A program made the position numbers and the translations under genes. Shown in pieces: positions 1-9,759 of a stretch of DNA of 64,000 bases (positions within the stretch are counted from its first letter, which is position 1; every line of letters begins with the position of its first letter). The notes under the pieces were generated by a model. That model was not told where the DNA came from. It did not search any database and was given only the letters and a program-made list of their open reading frames with translations. The stretch spans positions 259,736-323,735 of the forward strand of contig VBAR01000001.1 in NCBI GenBank assembly GCA_005882315.1, written 5' to 3'. This DNA comes from Bacteroidota bacterium. Lineage in GTDB: Bacteria; Bacteroidota; Bacteroidia; Chitinophagales; Chitinophagaceae.

Positions 1-383
1 AAACGCCCCACCCATGTCTTCGGGATAGTCTTAAATGCCTCTTCCTTAGTGAATACATCCGCTTCAAATGTCCAGTTGATCAAATCGGTAGAACTATAAC
101 AGGTTACCGTTTCAAATGTAGCATTGGGTAATGTTACCGATGGATCGTTACGATAAGTCTCGGCTTCTTTATAATGAACGCCATACCAGTAATATTTTTT
201 TTCACCAGTTACCGGATCTGCAAATTTGAATATTCCACCACCCTGGCTGTAAATCGGACGATCGTCTTTTGTTTTCCAGAATATATCGTTTTTAATATTG
301 AGTAGCTGTGCTTTTGCGTTGTCTATGTTTAGCAATAACAAAAACAGTGTAACTGAAAGAGAATATTTGATTAATCTTTTCAT
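1..383 (-). CDS. GH43-like secreted glycosidase, N-terminal part (cut by window edge)
   Basis: Only the first ~127 codons are present; the gene runs off the left edge. The translation starts with a classical signal peptide (Lys/Arg n-region, Leu-rich core, cleavage near Ala-Gln at about residue 25). It continues with Gly-Gly-Gly-Ile-Phe and a Tyr-Tyr-Trp-Tyr-Gly segment, then SSTDLINW, which is typical of the first blade of five-bladed propeller glycosidases of the GH43 type. The start lies 4 nt after the stop of the PL22 gene, so it is the last visible gene of the GH105-GH51-CE12-GH27-GH39-PL22 operon. A beta-galactosidase or arabinosidase acting on pectin side chains is plausible, but the catalytic residues beyond the first blade are not in view. 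Confidence 0.7.
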   Translation of the reverse strand, partial: MKRLIKYSLSVTLFLLLLNIDNAKAQLLNIKNDIFWKTKDDRPIYSQGGGIFKFADPVTGEKKYYWYGVHYKEAETYRNDPSVTLPNATFETVTCYSSTDLINWTFEADVFTKEEAFKTIPKTWVGR

Positions 384-387
384 ATCC

Positions 388-1776
388 TCATTTATAAGCT
401 CTCTTTAACCATTCTTCCGGAACAGGAATAATGCAAATATTCATGCTCCTGTTATCAGCAGATAACATCGCTGATTGAATTTGGATTTTTGTGCCATCAG
501 GACTCATTGTTGGATGCGGGTGATCTGCTGCAGTTGTTTTATGCCCGGCCGAAAGCAACATCATTTCACTTGTATGCCGGTCAATCAAATAAATATTTCT
601 TGCAAAATCATCACCTACGGCCCATCGCCCATCTGGTGAAGCACTTACATGCCAGAGGCCACTTCCACTTTTTGTTTGACCTACAATTATCATCTCTCTC
701 GTACGAAGATTTACAATTCCAAGGCCAGTTGGTTTTTCTCTTGTACCGGAAGGACCCCATGCAGCTTCTTGTCCTGGATTAGCGCCACTCACCGGTGTGC
801 CTGCTTCAGCAGTTTTATTCGTTCCGGGAATTTTCCGATGACCCATGATCGCAATAGCTACTTCATCTTTACCAGTAACCGCTTCATGTGTTACCCATTC
901 ATATTCCGATTCGGGATAGAGCGGACGAAGACCTGAACCATCACTCATCACCGTCCATGTACGTTGTGGTGATTTACCGCCGGTCTCCCAGCAAAAAACA
1001 ATTTCGCCACCTACCCATGGATTGGTTTGTATATGCCCGATCTGAAAAGGAACAGAGATGACATATTTTATTTCACCGGTATTTATATTCATGCCTGCAA
1101 TACCATATGGCCCTGCCCCCATATTACGTGGACCAAAATTCTTTTCCAGTTTCGTATCCGGAGCTAAATGCTTTGTTGCTTCTTGCACACCTACACGGAA
1201 ATAAGCCCATTCTTCATCACCATCAAGTGCCATATCACCACCTGCACCTAACTCCTTTGGTGTAGTACCACAAATGCGTTGGTACACATCTCCCTTTTTT
1301 AATGTCCCTGCTTTGCTGTCGGCAAATAATTTTTCAAGATCCACTTCTATAATTTGAACCGGGCTTTGTACACGACGACGAGCTGTATCTCCCGGCGTAG
1401 TTGGGATCGTATCAGTTTTTGGATTACGCATAAAATACAACTTCATTGATTTGCGTGCAATATTCAGCATGCCTGTGTAACCACCTTCTGTAACCTGCAC
1501 AATATCTCCTGTCTTTTCATTCACTGCCATCGCTTCGCCTCTTACACGATTGGATCGAAAAATAAGCCACTGCCCGTCAGATGTCCATTGATTATGTGTT
1601 TGATAAATTTTTGAATCACCGCTTTGTGTGCTGGTAAGAAATAAAAGTTTGGTGCCAGTAACAGGATCAATAACTTCTTTACGTTCAGATGGGAAACGTT
1701 TTCCGATTTGAGCATGAATCGTAACTGACAATAATATTTCTGTAAAAAATATTACGACAACTAAATATTTTTTCAT
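388..1776 (-). CDS. Oligogalacturonate lyase, PL22 family
   Basis: A 462-residue secreted protein with a signal peptide cleaved near residue 23 (HAQ). It matches PL22 oligogalacturonate lyases, seven-bladed propellers that cleave short galacturonate oligomers by beta-elimination with a Mn ion. Visible hallmarks are the N-terminal blade motif QTHNQWTSDGQWLIF (about residues 59-73), His248 in HIQTNP, His297 in THEAV, and the DHPHP motif (His419, His421) that corresponds to the metal-binding His-x-His of the family. Many characterised PL22 enzymes are cytoplasmic; this one is exported, so it probably works in the periplasm. It sits 25 nt downstream of the GH39 gene and 4 nt upstream of a GH43-like gene, within a pectin-degradation operon. 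Confidence 0.85.
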   Translation of the reverse strand: MKKYLVVVIFFTEILLSVTIHAQIGKRFPSERKEVIDPVTGTKLLFLTSTQSGDSKIYQTHNQWTSDGQWLIFRSNRVRGEAMAVNEKTGDIVQVTEGGYTGMLNIARKSMKLYFMRNPKTDTIPTTPGDTARRRVQSPVQIIEVDLEKLFADSKAGTLKKGDVYQRICGTTPKELGAGGDMALDGDEEWAYFRVGVQEATKHLAPDTKLEKNFGPRNMGAGPYGIAGMNINTGEIKYVISVPFQIGHIQTNPWVGGEIVFCWETGGKSPQRTWTVMSDGSGLRPLYPESEYEWVTHEAVTGKDEVAIAIMGHRKIPGTNKTAEAGTPVSGANPGQEAAWGPSGTREKPTGLGIVNLRTREMIIVGQTKSGSGLWHVSASPDGRWAVGDDFARNIYLIDRHTSEMMLLSAGHKTTAADHPHPTMSPDGTKIQIQSAMLSADNRSMNICIIPVPEEWLKRAYK

Positions 1777-1801
1777 TGTGAAAAATTTTTATTTGATTAA
1801 A

Positions 1802-3499
1802 TCACCAATCCAGCTTTAGCAAAGAAACTCCCTGTTGCGGTAATGATATACTTAATGATAGTTTACCTGATATAACTTTTAATTTTTCAGATTTGCCGAT
1901 CGTTTGTAACTGGCCTGCCTTTTCTAATGTTGAAATCTGTTCTGCAGTCGGACTTTGCGGCGAACCCATTTTCTTCCACACTTCATATGAATTGCTGTGT
2001 TCATCATCAATGCGGTATTGTGTAAGTATTACTAATGTCGAAGGCAACCCATCAATACTTACTGCTACAGGTAATGCAGCTTTCATCACATCATCATCAT
2101 GGTAGTTCCAGATCATTACTGTTGCCGATTTTTTATCCTTAGCTGCCAGCCCGCCAACATCATTATATGATCTTCTTACGCTTGAATCCACCATCGTTTT
2201 CAGATCGTACATCTGGTTGCCTTTTACTTCTGCTCTTTTTCCTTTCATCATTCCAAACATTCTGAAAACATTCAATACTGGTTTATCAACTCCATTAGTA
2301 GCTAAATCCCTGAAACCATAATACCAGGGCTGATCTTCAAATTCAAATGCCCAGGTAACAGCGCCTAAAAAATTTACTTTGAAAGAATCCGCCAATAAAT
2401 ATTTCCTGGCAAAAGAAGCTGCTGTATAACTTGAATACATCGTTCCGTTACGGTACCCGTTTGAAGGATTTGTTTTCATACCACATGCTGCACAACCTTC
2501 GGGATCACTTTCACCAATTACTACAGGAAGGTTTTTTAATTGAGGATAAGATGCTACGAATTTAAAACCGGCATTTATATCCGATAATTGTCTTCCCATA
2601 TTCATTTGTACATGACCATCTACTACTCTTGGCGATCCTTTGGCATGAAATAAGATCATATCGACAGGTGCACCGATCTTTTTTGTTACATAATTGGTAT
2701 CCGAAAAACAATGTTTTATAAAAGCATGCATCCATTGTTGTGCACCTGCACCGGCAGTTCCTGCAATATTTATTCCACCGATCTTTGCAGTTGGTAAAGC
2801 TCTTTTTACTGCATCGGTTGTGTAATCATATAGTTTAAAAAATTCTTCCTGTGTCCCTTTCCAGTAGCCGTTGGGTTCATTCCATAATTCCCACCACCAG
2901 CTTTCCACTTCTTTTTTTCCATAACGATTAACGCTATGTCTCACCCATTGAAAAACAAGTTCCGCCCACTTGTTATAGTCCTTCGGGGGGTAAGCCCAGC
3001 CGGAAATTATTGTAGAATATTGATCTCCGGGTTTCCAATTATGTTTATATGGATCAGGATTAGTAGATAATGCCTGTGGCATAAACCCAATTTGTGCCAG
3101 CGGTTTCATTCCGCGTTGTACATAAGTATCAAAAATGCTATCAATGATTTTCCAGTCGTAAACAGGTTTTCCATTAGCATCTTCTGTATATGCATTGGTA
3201 CTTCCCCATTTCAATGAGGGTTTTCCATCCCCTGTAACCAATAAACTATGTGCTCTTACATGAACAGGCACCGGGCTTAATGCAGCGATCTCTGATAATA
3301 ATTTTTTCCCATCTTTCATATAGGTATAGTTTGGTTCATCATAACCAAACCATGCCCAGACAGGTTTCATTTCACCCAATTCCTTTTTTAAATCAACCTG
3401 TATTGTTGGTGATTGTGCAAATAATAATGTTCCGCAAATTTGAAACAAACAATAGAATATTATGACTTTGAAGTAATTCATTATTGCTATTTTATTCAA
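1802..3499 (-). CDS. GH39-type glycoside hydrolase (beta-xylosidase-like)
   Basis: A 565-residue secreted clan-A glycosidase. The signal peptide ends near LLFAQ (residue ~29). A TIM-barrel follows, with the acid/base Glu in WNEPN (Glu208) and a likely nucleophile Glu330 in VVIGESDPEG. The C-terminal ~150 residues look like the accessory beta-sandwich seen in GH39. Family members are mostly beta-xylosidases, and the exact sugar cannot be told from sequence. In this operon an arabinose- or xylose-releasing role on pectin side chains is likely. The start used overlaps the GH27 stop by 8 nt; an internal Met at 3481 would also give a good signal peptide without overlap. Confidence 0.8.
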   Translation of the reverse strand: MNKIAIMNYFKVIIFYCLFQICGTLLFAQSPTIQVDLKKELGEMKPVWAWFGYDEPNYTYMKDGKKLLSEIAALSPVPVHVRAHSLLVTGDGKPSLKWGSTNAYTEDANGKPVYDWKIIDSIFDTYVQRGMKPLAQIGFMPQALSTNPDPYKHNWKPGDQYSTIISGWAYPPKDYNKWAELVFQWVRHSVNRYGKKEVESWWWELWNEPNGYWKGTQEEFFKLYDYTTDAVKRALPTAKIGGINIAGTAGAGAQQWMHAFIKHCFSDTNYVTKKIGAPVDMILFHAKGSPRVVDGHVQMNMGRQLSDINAGFKFVASYPQLKNLPVVIGESDPEGCAACGMKTNPSNGYRNGTMYSSYTAASFARKYLLADSFKVNFLGAVTWAFEFEDQPWYYGFRDLATNGVDKPVLNVFRMFGMMKGKRAEVKGNQMYDLKTMVDSSVRRSYNDVGGLAAKDKKSATVMIWNYHDDDVMKAALPVAVSIDGLPSTLVILTQYRIDDEHSNSYEVWKKMGSPQSPTAEQISTLEKAGQLQTIGKSEKLKVISGKLSLSISLPQQGVSLLKLDW

Positions 3500-4859
3500 C
3501 AGTTAAACGCAACAATACTGATGCATGTTTATTTATATTCTGTTTATATGTTTTTTTAAAACTTCCAACATCCATTTTCTTCCACAAATCCCTTACTGTT
3601 ATTTTTCCTTTTATTCCCAATGCTGAAAAATCAACTGCTACATCATGTGCATCTTCGCTGATATTGAATAAACCAACATACCAATCCTTACTACCACTTA
3701 CATTCGATACCCAAACCATGCTTCCATCTTTTTTATATAACTGTTTTGGATTTTCTCCATGCTGGTTTACTGCCAGCACTTCTTCATTGGTAAATAATTT
3801 CAATTCCAGCTCGCGGTTCTCGGGTTGATGACCACCCAGCATTAACGGTGATCGGAATATGCACCAGAAATTCATATGTGTATACAATTCATCTTCTGTA
3901 AAACGGCTATAACGTTCCGGACCAACAGGGCCACGTTTTGAAAGCTTGCCAATCTGTATCATATCACAATCGGGCCAGTGACCGGGGCTGCCAGTGCCTT
4001 CCCAACTTTTTGCATAATCAAACATCTGTAATATCATCTTCCAGTTGTCCCAGAAATCATCCGCCATACGCCACATACTCGTATGCTGTTTTACATGATT
4101 GGCTTTTAGTACTGGTGTTTCACCGGGAGAAATACTAAATGCCATTGGCCTGCCAGAATTTGCAATCGCTTTTTCATATCCTTCTACTTCTTCCAAATGA
4201 TAAGGTCGTGCTATATCATCTACTTTTATAAAATCAACATCCCAATCTTTATATAAATTCAAAATCGAATTCAAATATTCCTGCGCACCCGGCTTACTCA
4301 TATTCAGTCCGTACATATGATTCATCCATGAACAGGTAGAACTTGTATCAGCAATCATATCTGCTGTTATTCCATTTGTTCCTAATACAGGTGATTTAGA
4401 CCATACAGCCTGGCGTGGTATGCCACGCATTACATGAATGCCGAATTTTAATCCGAGTGAATGAACATAATCACTTAATGGTTTAAATCCTTTATCGCCA
4501 AATGCTGAAGGAAATTTATGTGTATGCGGAACCAATCTCCCCCATTTATCCATTGTAAGCCAGGGAACATAGGAACCATCCTGTAATTGTCTTTGGTAAG
4601 GGTTGCCAATTTTACTCCCGGGAGGATTGTCATATGACCATAAAAAATCTACTACTATATATTGCCAGCCATATTGTTTTAAATTCTTTGCTACATAATC
4701 TGCATTGGATTTTACTTCATCTTCATGCACTGCAGATCCGAAACAATTATAACTGTTCCAGCCCATAGGGGGTGTTTGTGCTGGCTGGCTATGAGATACA
4801 GTGAAGCATACTACAAAATAAATAGTCAAAACAGCATGCAGTTTATTTAAACCTCTCAT
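3492..4859 (-). CDS. GH27 alpha-galactosidase-like enzyme
   Basis: A GH27 family TIM-barrel enzyme. The hallmark TPPMGWNSYN lies just after the signal peptide; the nucleophile is in DFIKVDD and the acid/base Asp is probably in WRMADDFWDNW. A C-terminal beta-sandwich closes the protein. GH27 includes alpha-galactosidases, alpha-N-acetylgalactosaminidases and beta-L-arabinopyranosidases; in a pectin operon the first or last is expected. I chose the Met at 4859, which gives a compact signal peptide. The longer start at 4895 adds a polar 12-residue leader and overlaps the upstream esterase gene by 11 nt. The 3' end overlaps the GH39 start by 8 nt, so translation is probably coupled. Confidence 0.85.
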   Translation of the reverse strand: MRGLNKLHAVLTIYFVVCFTVSHSQPAQTPPMGWNSYNCFGSAVHEDEVKSNADYVAKNLKQYGWQYIVVDFLWSYDNPPGSKIGNPYQRQLQDGSYVPWLTMDKWGRLVPHTHKFPSAFGDKGFKPLSDYVHSLGLKFGIHVMRGIPRQAVWSKSPVLGTNGITADMIADTSSTCSWMNHMYGLNMSKPGAQEYLNSILNLYKDWDVDFIKVDDIARPYHLEEVEGYEKAIANSGRPMAFSISPGETPVLKANHVKQHTSMWRMADDFWDNWKMILQMFDYAKSWEGTGSPGHWPDCDMIQIGKLSKRGPVGPERYSRFTEDELYTHMNFWCIFRSPLMLGGHQPENRELELKLFTNEEVLAVNQHGENPKQLYKKDGSMVWVSNVSGSKDWYVGLFNISEDAHDVAVDFSALGIKGKITVRDLWKKMDVGSFKKTYKQNINKHASVLLRLTVE

Positions 4860-4884
4860 TGTTTTATCATTAAACCTAGATCTT

Positions 4885-6219
4885 TTAATTTCCATCAGGT
4901 TTAGAAGAAGTTACCATTTGACTCAGCGGCCAGTTCCATTTTTCAACTGGATCTGGTTTACCAGGATCAAATGGAGGAATATCTTTTCTTAAATATTTTG
5001 CTATATTAAGTTTTGCGTCCTTTATTCCCTTCATAATACATTTAGCTATCTGCCACGCACCATAGGTATTAAAATGGGTATTGTCCTTTAATTCCGTTTT
5101 CTGCCCGGGAAATGTATTGGCTGGATAATGAACAAATGCCTTAATTGATTTTTCAGGTCCCCATGCTTCATACAATATTTTACTCATTGCATTTAAATCG
5201 ATCAATGCAACATTTTCTTCCTTTGCTGTTTGCCGCACTGCTTCGGGATAATCGCCGAGTGTATTAACGATATGACCTGTTGAATCAAAATTCCTTCGAT
5301 GCATGGAAGTAACGAGCACAGGAATGCCGCCTTTTTTTCTTACTTCACTGATGAAAAACTTTAGATCACGTTTATAACTGGTAAATGGTCCAACACCTTC
5401 ACCTTTCTGCTTCTGATCATTGTGGCCAAATTCAATGAATAAATAATCGCCTGCTTTCATTAAACTCAAAATTTTTTCCAACCGTCTTGCACTGATAAAA
5501 GAATTCAACGCTTCACCCGACTCAGCATAGTTGGCAACTGCAATTTTTTTCCCTTCAAAAAAACTTGGAATCATTTGACCCCACGCAGCCCAGGGCTCCC
5601 TATCTTGGTCAACTACAGTTGAATTACCCGCTAAAAAAATTGTTGGTGCAGTTTTGTTGGGAGTAATTTCCACAGCACATATTTTTGGGTTAGCTCCATT
5701 AAATTCCAGTGTTAGCAAATTATCCCAATGCAGATAACCGACTTCCCTATCCTTCAATCTTATTTTTTTTACAACATTACCAGTAGCATCCCTGATCAAA
5801 GAATCCTTTACATGCACAGTAAAGTTGACAGTTGTGGTTTTGCCTTTCATTGATGTGACCTTTTCAACCATCAACCTCCTGCATTCTGCACGGATCGTGG
5901 CTGATGTATTTTCCAGCTTATCCCCTATGATGACTTTTAAATCATAGTTTCCATCGGGAAGTTTTACTGAAAAGTAAAATGGTTTATCGCTGGTGATAAA
6001 ATCTGACGTTAACGGATCACCTCCACGGTCTTTTGATTCAACAATTGAATTCTGATCAAAACCATATCCAGTTTGATAACTGAATTTTAAATCGGATGTT
6101 ATTTGAATATAGCCGGGTGCAACTTTACCTGATCCAAAATCAAATTTGAAAGATGTTTGCTGTGCCTGAAGAGAACAGGCAAGAGCTAAAAAAAATATTA
6201 CAAATGTTACCTGTTTCAT
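4885..6219 (-). CDS. Rhamnogalacturonan acetylesterase-like SGNH hydrolase (CE12)
   Basis: A 444-residue secreted esterase. After a signal peptide (cleavage near residue 20, LQAQ) comes a ~170-residue beta-sandwich of the galactose-binding-like type starting FKFDFGSG. Then follows an SGNH hydrolase of the CE12 family: block I FLAGNSTV (Ser200), Gly-rich block II around NYAESGEA, block III GHND (265-268), and block V with the Asp379/His382 pair in DNTHFN. CE12 enzymes remove acetyl groups from the galacturonate backbone of rhamnogalacturonan-I. The start overlaps the GH51 stop as ATGA, indicating tight operon coupling. The N-terminal sandwich is seen in many Bacteroidetes CE12 proteins. Confidence 0.88.
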   Translation of the reverse strand: MKQVTFVIFFLALACSLQAQQTSFKFDFGSGKVAPGYIQITSDLKFSYQTGYGFDQNSIVESKDRGGDPLTSDFITSDKPFYFSVKLPDGNYDLKVIIGDKLENTSATIRAECRRLMVEKVTSMKGKTTTVNFTVHVKDSLIRDATGNVVKKIRLKDREVGYLHWDNLLTLEFNGANPKICAVEITPNKTAPTIFLAGNSTVVDQDREPWAAWGQMIPSFFEGKKIAVANYAESGEALNSFISARRLEKILSLMKAGDYLFIEFGHNDQKQKGEGVGPFTSYKRDLKFFISEVRKKGGIPVLVTSMHRRNFDSTGHIVNTLGDYPEAVRQTAKEENVALIDLNAMSKILYEAWGPEKSIKAFVHYPANTFPGQKTELKDNTHFNTYGAWQIAKCIMKGIKDAKLNIAKYLRKDIPPFDPGKPDPVEKWNWPLSQMVTSSKPDGN

Positions 6220-8183
6220 TTTACTAAATAAGAAAGTTTGATCACATTAACAGAATATGGAGCTAATTGCTGATTTATTTTATTTGATTTTACTTCAAAC
6301 GATTTTTTCAATGGAGCTAGCCTATCCAGTTCATCCAGTTTATTATAACTGTACAGATCATTTCCTGATAGCTGAAAAAACGATGCGTTATTTTTTGCCA
6401 GCTTAAGTCCTTCTATATTCAATTCGATCATTTGCGGAGTTGAAGAATTGTTTACCAACTTAACAATAAGTTCATTTGCTTTTTTATCAATAACTGAACT
6501 GGCAAACAAACTATCCTTACCCGCTAGTATATTTCCATCCTGTAAAATTTTTACTACATCTGTTCCTTTATTAGTAGAAAACAATTTCTGTACATAATAA
6601 TTTGGCGTAGCAACTGTTCTCAAATTATCAAACCAGATCAGATCAGGTCGCCACTGCCATGCATCTACATGTGCAAACAAAGGAGCATAAGAACACATCT
6701 GCACGATATCAGCATTTCTTTCTAATCCAGTCATGAATGCCGCCTCCGCTAACGCAGATTCCCAATTGTTTCTGCTTTCCGCTTCTGCATTTTCCTTTGA
6801 ATGTGCAGCATATTCACCAGCGAAGATCTTTGGGCCCGTTCTTTCATAAGTATCATAACGGCTTGCATTGTTAAAAAACCATGTTGGTGGTTTATAATAA
6901 TGTTCATCGATCAATGAAGGTTTTAATTGCTTCAACTCCTTCCATGCATAATTAAAATATTCACCTTCAGCAAAAGGGCCGGCACCCGATACAATTTTTA
7001 TTTCAGGATATTTTGAAAGAATTGCCTTCTCAAAAATTTTATATCGTTCAATGTACTGCGGCTCCCATTGTTCATTTCCCACACCGAGAAATTTCAAATT
7101 GAATGGAGCAGGATGACCCATATCATTTCTCAGCTTTCCCCATTTAGTAGTTGTGGCGCCATTGGCAAATTCAATTAGGTCGAGTGCATCATCAATATAA
7201 GGCTGCAATTCATCCATGGCAACAACCTCACCACTATTGAACTGGCAGGCCATACCACAATTTAAAATCGGCAATGGCTCTGCGCCCAAATCATCGGCTA
7301 ATAAAAAATATTCATAAAAGCCCAAACCAAAGCTTTGGTAATAATCGGGTGCGGGGCGATTACGGAACTCTACATTCCATCGATTCATTATTAAAGTACG
7401 GTCATACACATCGCCCACTGTTGTTTTCCATTGATAACGGTTAGATAGATCTTTCCCTTCTACAATACATCCGCCCGGAAAGCGGATGAAGCCCGGTTTT
7501 AGATCAGCGATCTTTTGCACCAGGTCATTTCTTAATCCTCCCGGTCTGTTTTTCCATGTGTCATGCGGAAATAATGAAACAATATCTATATCAATCACTC
7601 CCTCTCCTTCAAATATCAAATTGAGTTTCCCTTTTTGTGTAGTATCAGTTGTTGTAAGACTTACAGAATATTTTTTCCAGTCACTGTTGAAATTTTCTAT
7701 TGAAGAACTCCCGACAACTTTACCGCTATAATTCAGCAACTGTACTTTTATTTTAATATTGGTTGGTCTCTCTGTCCTGGCCATAATAGAAAAATCATAT
7801 TGCTTCTCTTTATGCAAACCAATTCCGCGGAATCCGTCATTACTTAATGAATAATTTCCTTCCGGGTTGTTGATAGTTATTCTCGCAAATCGTGTATTAG
7901 TTGAGTTATCAGATTTGTTGATAATAAGAAATCTTCCTTTCTGGTAATTTACCCTGTTTTCCCGCCATCCCATCATTGCTGTTGGAAATTCAAAGGAACG
8001 ATTCTTCACCAACTCAGCATACAAACCACCATCAGCACCAAAGTTTATATCTTCAAAAAAAACGCCCCACATAGTTGGAGCTATTGAAGCAACTGGCTTA
8101 TCTGCAATAACAGTAAGCTTTCTTTGAGAATAAGCACTTGTAAATAATAAAACAGAAATAATTAAAACAAATCCTGTCTTCAT
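6216..8183 (-). CDS. Alpha-L-arabinofuranosidase, GH51
   Basis: A GH51 arabinofuranosidase that trims arabinose from arabinan or arabinogalactan side chains. It has a signal peptide, then an N-terminal CBM4/9-like insert (roughly residues 75-210) between the first strands and the TIM-barrel. The acid/base is Glu371 in GVGNEQWEPQ, the nucleophile Glu457 in FAGEYAAHS, and a C-terminal jelly-roll follows (numbering from the 8183 start). A start at 8249 is also open, but its extra 22 codons are translated from a dispersed palindromic repeat (8218-8307) and would place a polar stretch before the signal peptide. I therefore take the Met at 8183. The gene lies downstream of the GH105 gene and overlaps the CE12 gene by 4 nt. 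Confidence 0.9.
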   Translation of the reverse strand: MKTGFVLIISVLLFTSAYSQRKLTVIADKPVASIAPTMWGVFFEDINFGADGGLYAELVKNRSFEFPTAMMGWRENRVNYQKGRFLIINKSDNSTNTRFARITINNPEGNYSLSNDGFRGIGLHKEKQYDFSIMARTERPTNIKIKVQLLNYSGKVVGSSSIENFNSDWKKYSVSLTTTDTTQKGKLNLIFEGEGVIDIDIVSLFPHDTWKNRPGGLRNDLVQKIADLKPGFIRFPGGCIVEGKDLSNRYQWKTTVGDVYDRTLIMNRWNVEFRNRPAPDYYQSFGLGFYEYFLLADDLGAEPLPILNCGMACQFNSGEVVAMDELQPYIDDALDLIEFANGATTTKWGKLRNDMGHPAPFNLKFLGVGNEQWEPQYIERYKIFEKAILSKYPEIKIVSGAGPFAEGEYFNYAWKELKQLKPSLIDEHYYKPPTWFFNNASRYDTYERTGPKIFAGEYAAHSKENAEAESRNNWESALAEAAFMTGLERNADIVQMCSYAPLFAHVDAWQWRPDLIWFDNLRTVATPNYYVQKLFSTNKGTDVVKILQDGNILAGKDSLFASSVIDKKANELIVKLVNNSSTPQMIELNIEGLKLAKNNASFFQLSGNDLYSYNKLDELDRLAPLKKSFEVKSNKINQQLAPYSVNVIKLSYLVK

Positions 8184-8217
8184 TTGATGGGGTTTATTTT
8201 CAACTAAAAAATGTTTT

Positions 8218-8307
8218 GGGCTAAAGCCCATGAAATTCCGTCTTTTCAATTGCCCCGGTCTTAAGACCGGGGCAATTGAGCTGTTTTTCTAAGTTGGGCT
8301 TTAGCCC
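8218..8307. repeat. 90-bp compound palindrome, repeat family A copy 1
   Basis: Outer arms GGGCTAAAGCCC (8218-8229) and its complement GGGCTTTAGCCC (8296-8307) flank a perfect inner palindrome at 8246-8279 built around CCCCGGTCTTAAGACCGGGG. A second complete copy of exactly the same length lies at 60092-60181 and a half copy at 34890-34942. The element fills the gap between the GH105 stop and the GH51 start. The design resembles REP/BIME-type non-autonomous elements, but no mobilising gene is visible here. Confidence 0.9.
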
Positions 8308-8311
8308 TTAA

Positions 8312-9676
8312 TTATTTTTTCTTTTCTTTCAATTGTAATGCACTGTCATTTATCTCAAATGAAAAATTATTGAGTAACTCAATAATTTCTGCCCCAGCTA
8401 ATATTGCAGGGCCATAGCCATGCGCTGCAAAAACATTTACTGGGCGGTAATAATAAAATGCCGGGTCAAATGCCATTCCGGTTCCTACACATGTTCCTTC
8501 CACCTGGCCTTTATCGTTGATCTTTGTTGATACAGCATTCCATGCCAATATACTCATTGGCCCATAGCTCATTGGATCAAGCCAGCCTTTATTACAGGCA
8601 TGTGCAATACAATAAGAATAGATTGCTGTAGCTGATGTCTCTAAATAAGAATCTTCCCTGTCTAATAACTGGTGCCAGAAACCCGAACTACTTTGAAGTC
8701 CTGCAAGTCCTTTTGCATGATCTTTAAATTGCTGCAACACTGCAGCTCTTCCCGAATGATCTTCTGGTAATACATCAAGCAGTTCACTCATGGCCATCAG
8801 TGCCCATCCGTTAGCTCTTGCCCATCGAAACTCAGGATGTGTTTCCATGCTTTCCACCCAGCCATGCATATATAAACCTTTCTCTTTATTGAACATTCTC
8901 TTACTGTAGTCGAGGACTTGTTTAACACAATCATCAAAATACTTTTTATCGCCAGTGAGCTTTCCCATTTGTGCAACAGCAGGTATATACATGTATAGAT
9001 CATCCAGCCATAATGTATTTTTTTGAGGACGGTTTCTTCCGATAGTACCATCTTTGAAACGATACTCTTTTGTAAAAACATAATTTATATAATTATCGAT
9101 CATGGGGCGAAGATCAGTTGTCAATCCGCTTCGCTGTGCCTTTATCATAGAAGCGCAAACTGCACCTGCATCATCTAGTGCATGCGGTGTTATCGGCTGA
9201 TTAAACAATCTTTTCCTTTGTATATACTCTATTGGAAATTTTTCTTTTACGGCGGCTACCCATTTACTTAAGAAATCAAATCTTGTTTTTACATGATCCG
9301 CATACTTTTTGTCGCCTGTAGTTTCTGTTGCACGTTGCAGGGCAGAATAGGTAACACCCCACTCATAACTTGTAAGCCGGAAATCACCGGATTTGACAAC
9401 TGAGTTTGTATCTAACTTACTGATGTCATTGACCACTTCACCGGTTTGTTTATTGATCATCTGTGCCGGGGTAACGCCATCGAGATAGTTAAATATTTTA
9501 TCCAGCACAGCCTTTACATTTTCTTTTGACGGAGCCTCATACGGCACGGGATAATTCACATTCATGGCATGCAAAGGTGTGACCACATCATTTTTTACAG
9601 TTGTTACAGGCTGACCGTTTAATTTGAAAAGAAAAAAAACAGGCAATAAGAATGATAAGCTTATAAATTTTTTCAT
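8312..9676 (-). CDS. GH105 unsaturated rhamnogalacturonyl hydrolase
   Basis: A 454-residue (alpha/alpha)6-barrel protein of the GH88/GH105 type, with a signal peptide cleaved near NGQ (residue ~21). GH105 enzymes remove the 4,5-unsaturated galacturonate left at the non-reducing end by rhamnogalacturonan or pectate lyases. The likely catalytic Asp is in HALDDAGAVCASM (Asp168/169); a second conserved acidic site is TLWLDDLYM (Asp225/226). It is the first gene of the degradation operon. Its promoter region carries the CAGGAT direct repeat (9744-9759) also found before the neighbouring SusC and FAS1 genes. A second GH105 is at the right end of the window. Confidence 0.88.
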   Translation of the reverse strand: MKKFISLSFLLPVFFLFKLNGQPVTTVKNDVVTPLHAMNVNYPVPYEAPSKENVKAVLDKIFNYLDGVTPAQMINKQTGEVVNDISKLDTNSVVKSGDFRLTSYEWGVTYSALQRATETTGDKKYADHVKTRFDFLSKWVAAVKEKFPIEYIQRKRLFNQPITPHALDDAGAVCASMIKAQRSGLTTDLRPMIDNYINYVFTKEYRFKDGTIGRNRPQKNTLWLDDLYMYIPAVAQMGKLTGDKKYFDDCVKQVLDYSKRMFNKEKGLYMHGWVESMETHPEFRWARANGWALMAMSELLDVLPEDHSGRAAVLQQFKDHAKGLAGLQSSSGFWHQLLDREDSYLETSATAIYSYCIAHACNKGWLDPMSYGPMSILAWNAVSTKINDKGQVEGTCVGTGMAFDPAFYYYRPVNVFAAHGYGPAILAGAEIIELLNNFSFEINDSALQLKEKKK

Positions 9677-9715
9677 AATGCAAGCAAATTACATATAACA
9701 GGCAATAGCGGATTT

Positions 9716-9759
9716 TAAAATTACCGAAAACGCTTTCGTTTTCATCCTGAGCTATCCTG
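9716..9759 (-). promoter_or_regulatory. Promoter of GH105 operon with CAGGAT direct repeat
   Basis: On the minus strand CAGGAT-AGCT-CAGGAT (9744-9759) is a 10-bp-period direct repeat. Twenty bases downstream lies TAATTTTA (9716-9723), a 7-of-8 match to the Bacteroidetes -7 consensus TAnnTTTG. The predicted transcript would start about 30 nt before the GH105 start codon. The same arrangement occurs at 14964-15008 and 30606-30650, so it is probably an activator site shared by the three transcription units. The binding protein is unknown. Confidence 0.6.

Noticed and set aside
8184-8249. Upstream start for the GH51 gene
   Set aside because: These 22 codons are mostly translated from the family A palindrome and would put a polar stretch before a good signal peptide starting at 8183.
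8797-9081. Open frame inside the GH105 gene on the same strand
   Set aside because: It is a shadow in another frame of a well-supported GH105 coding sequence.
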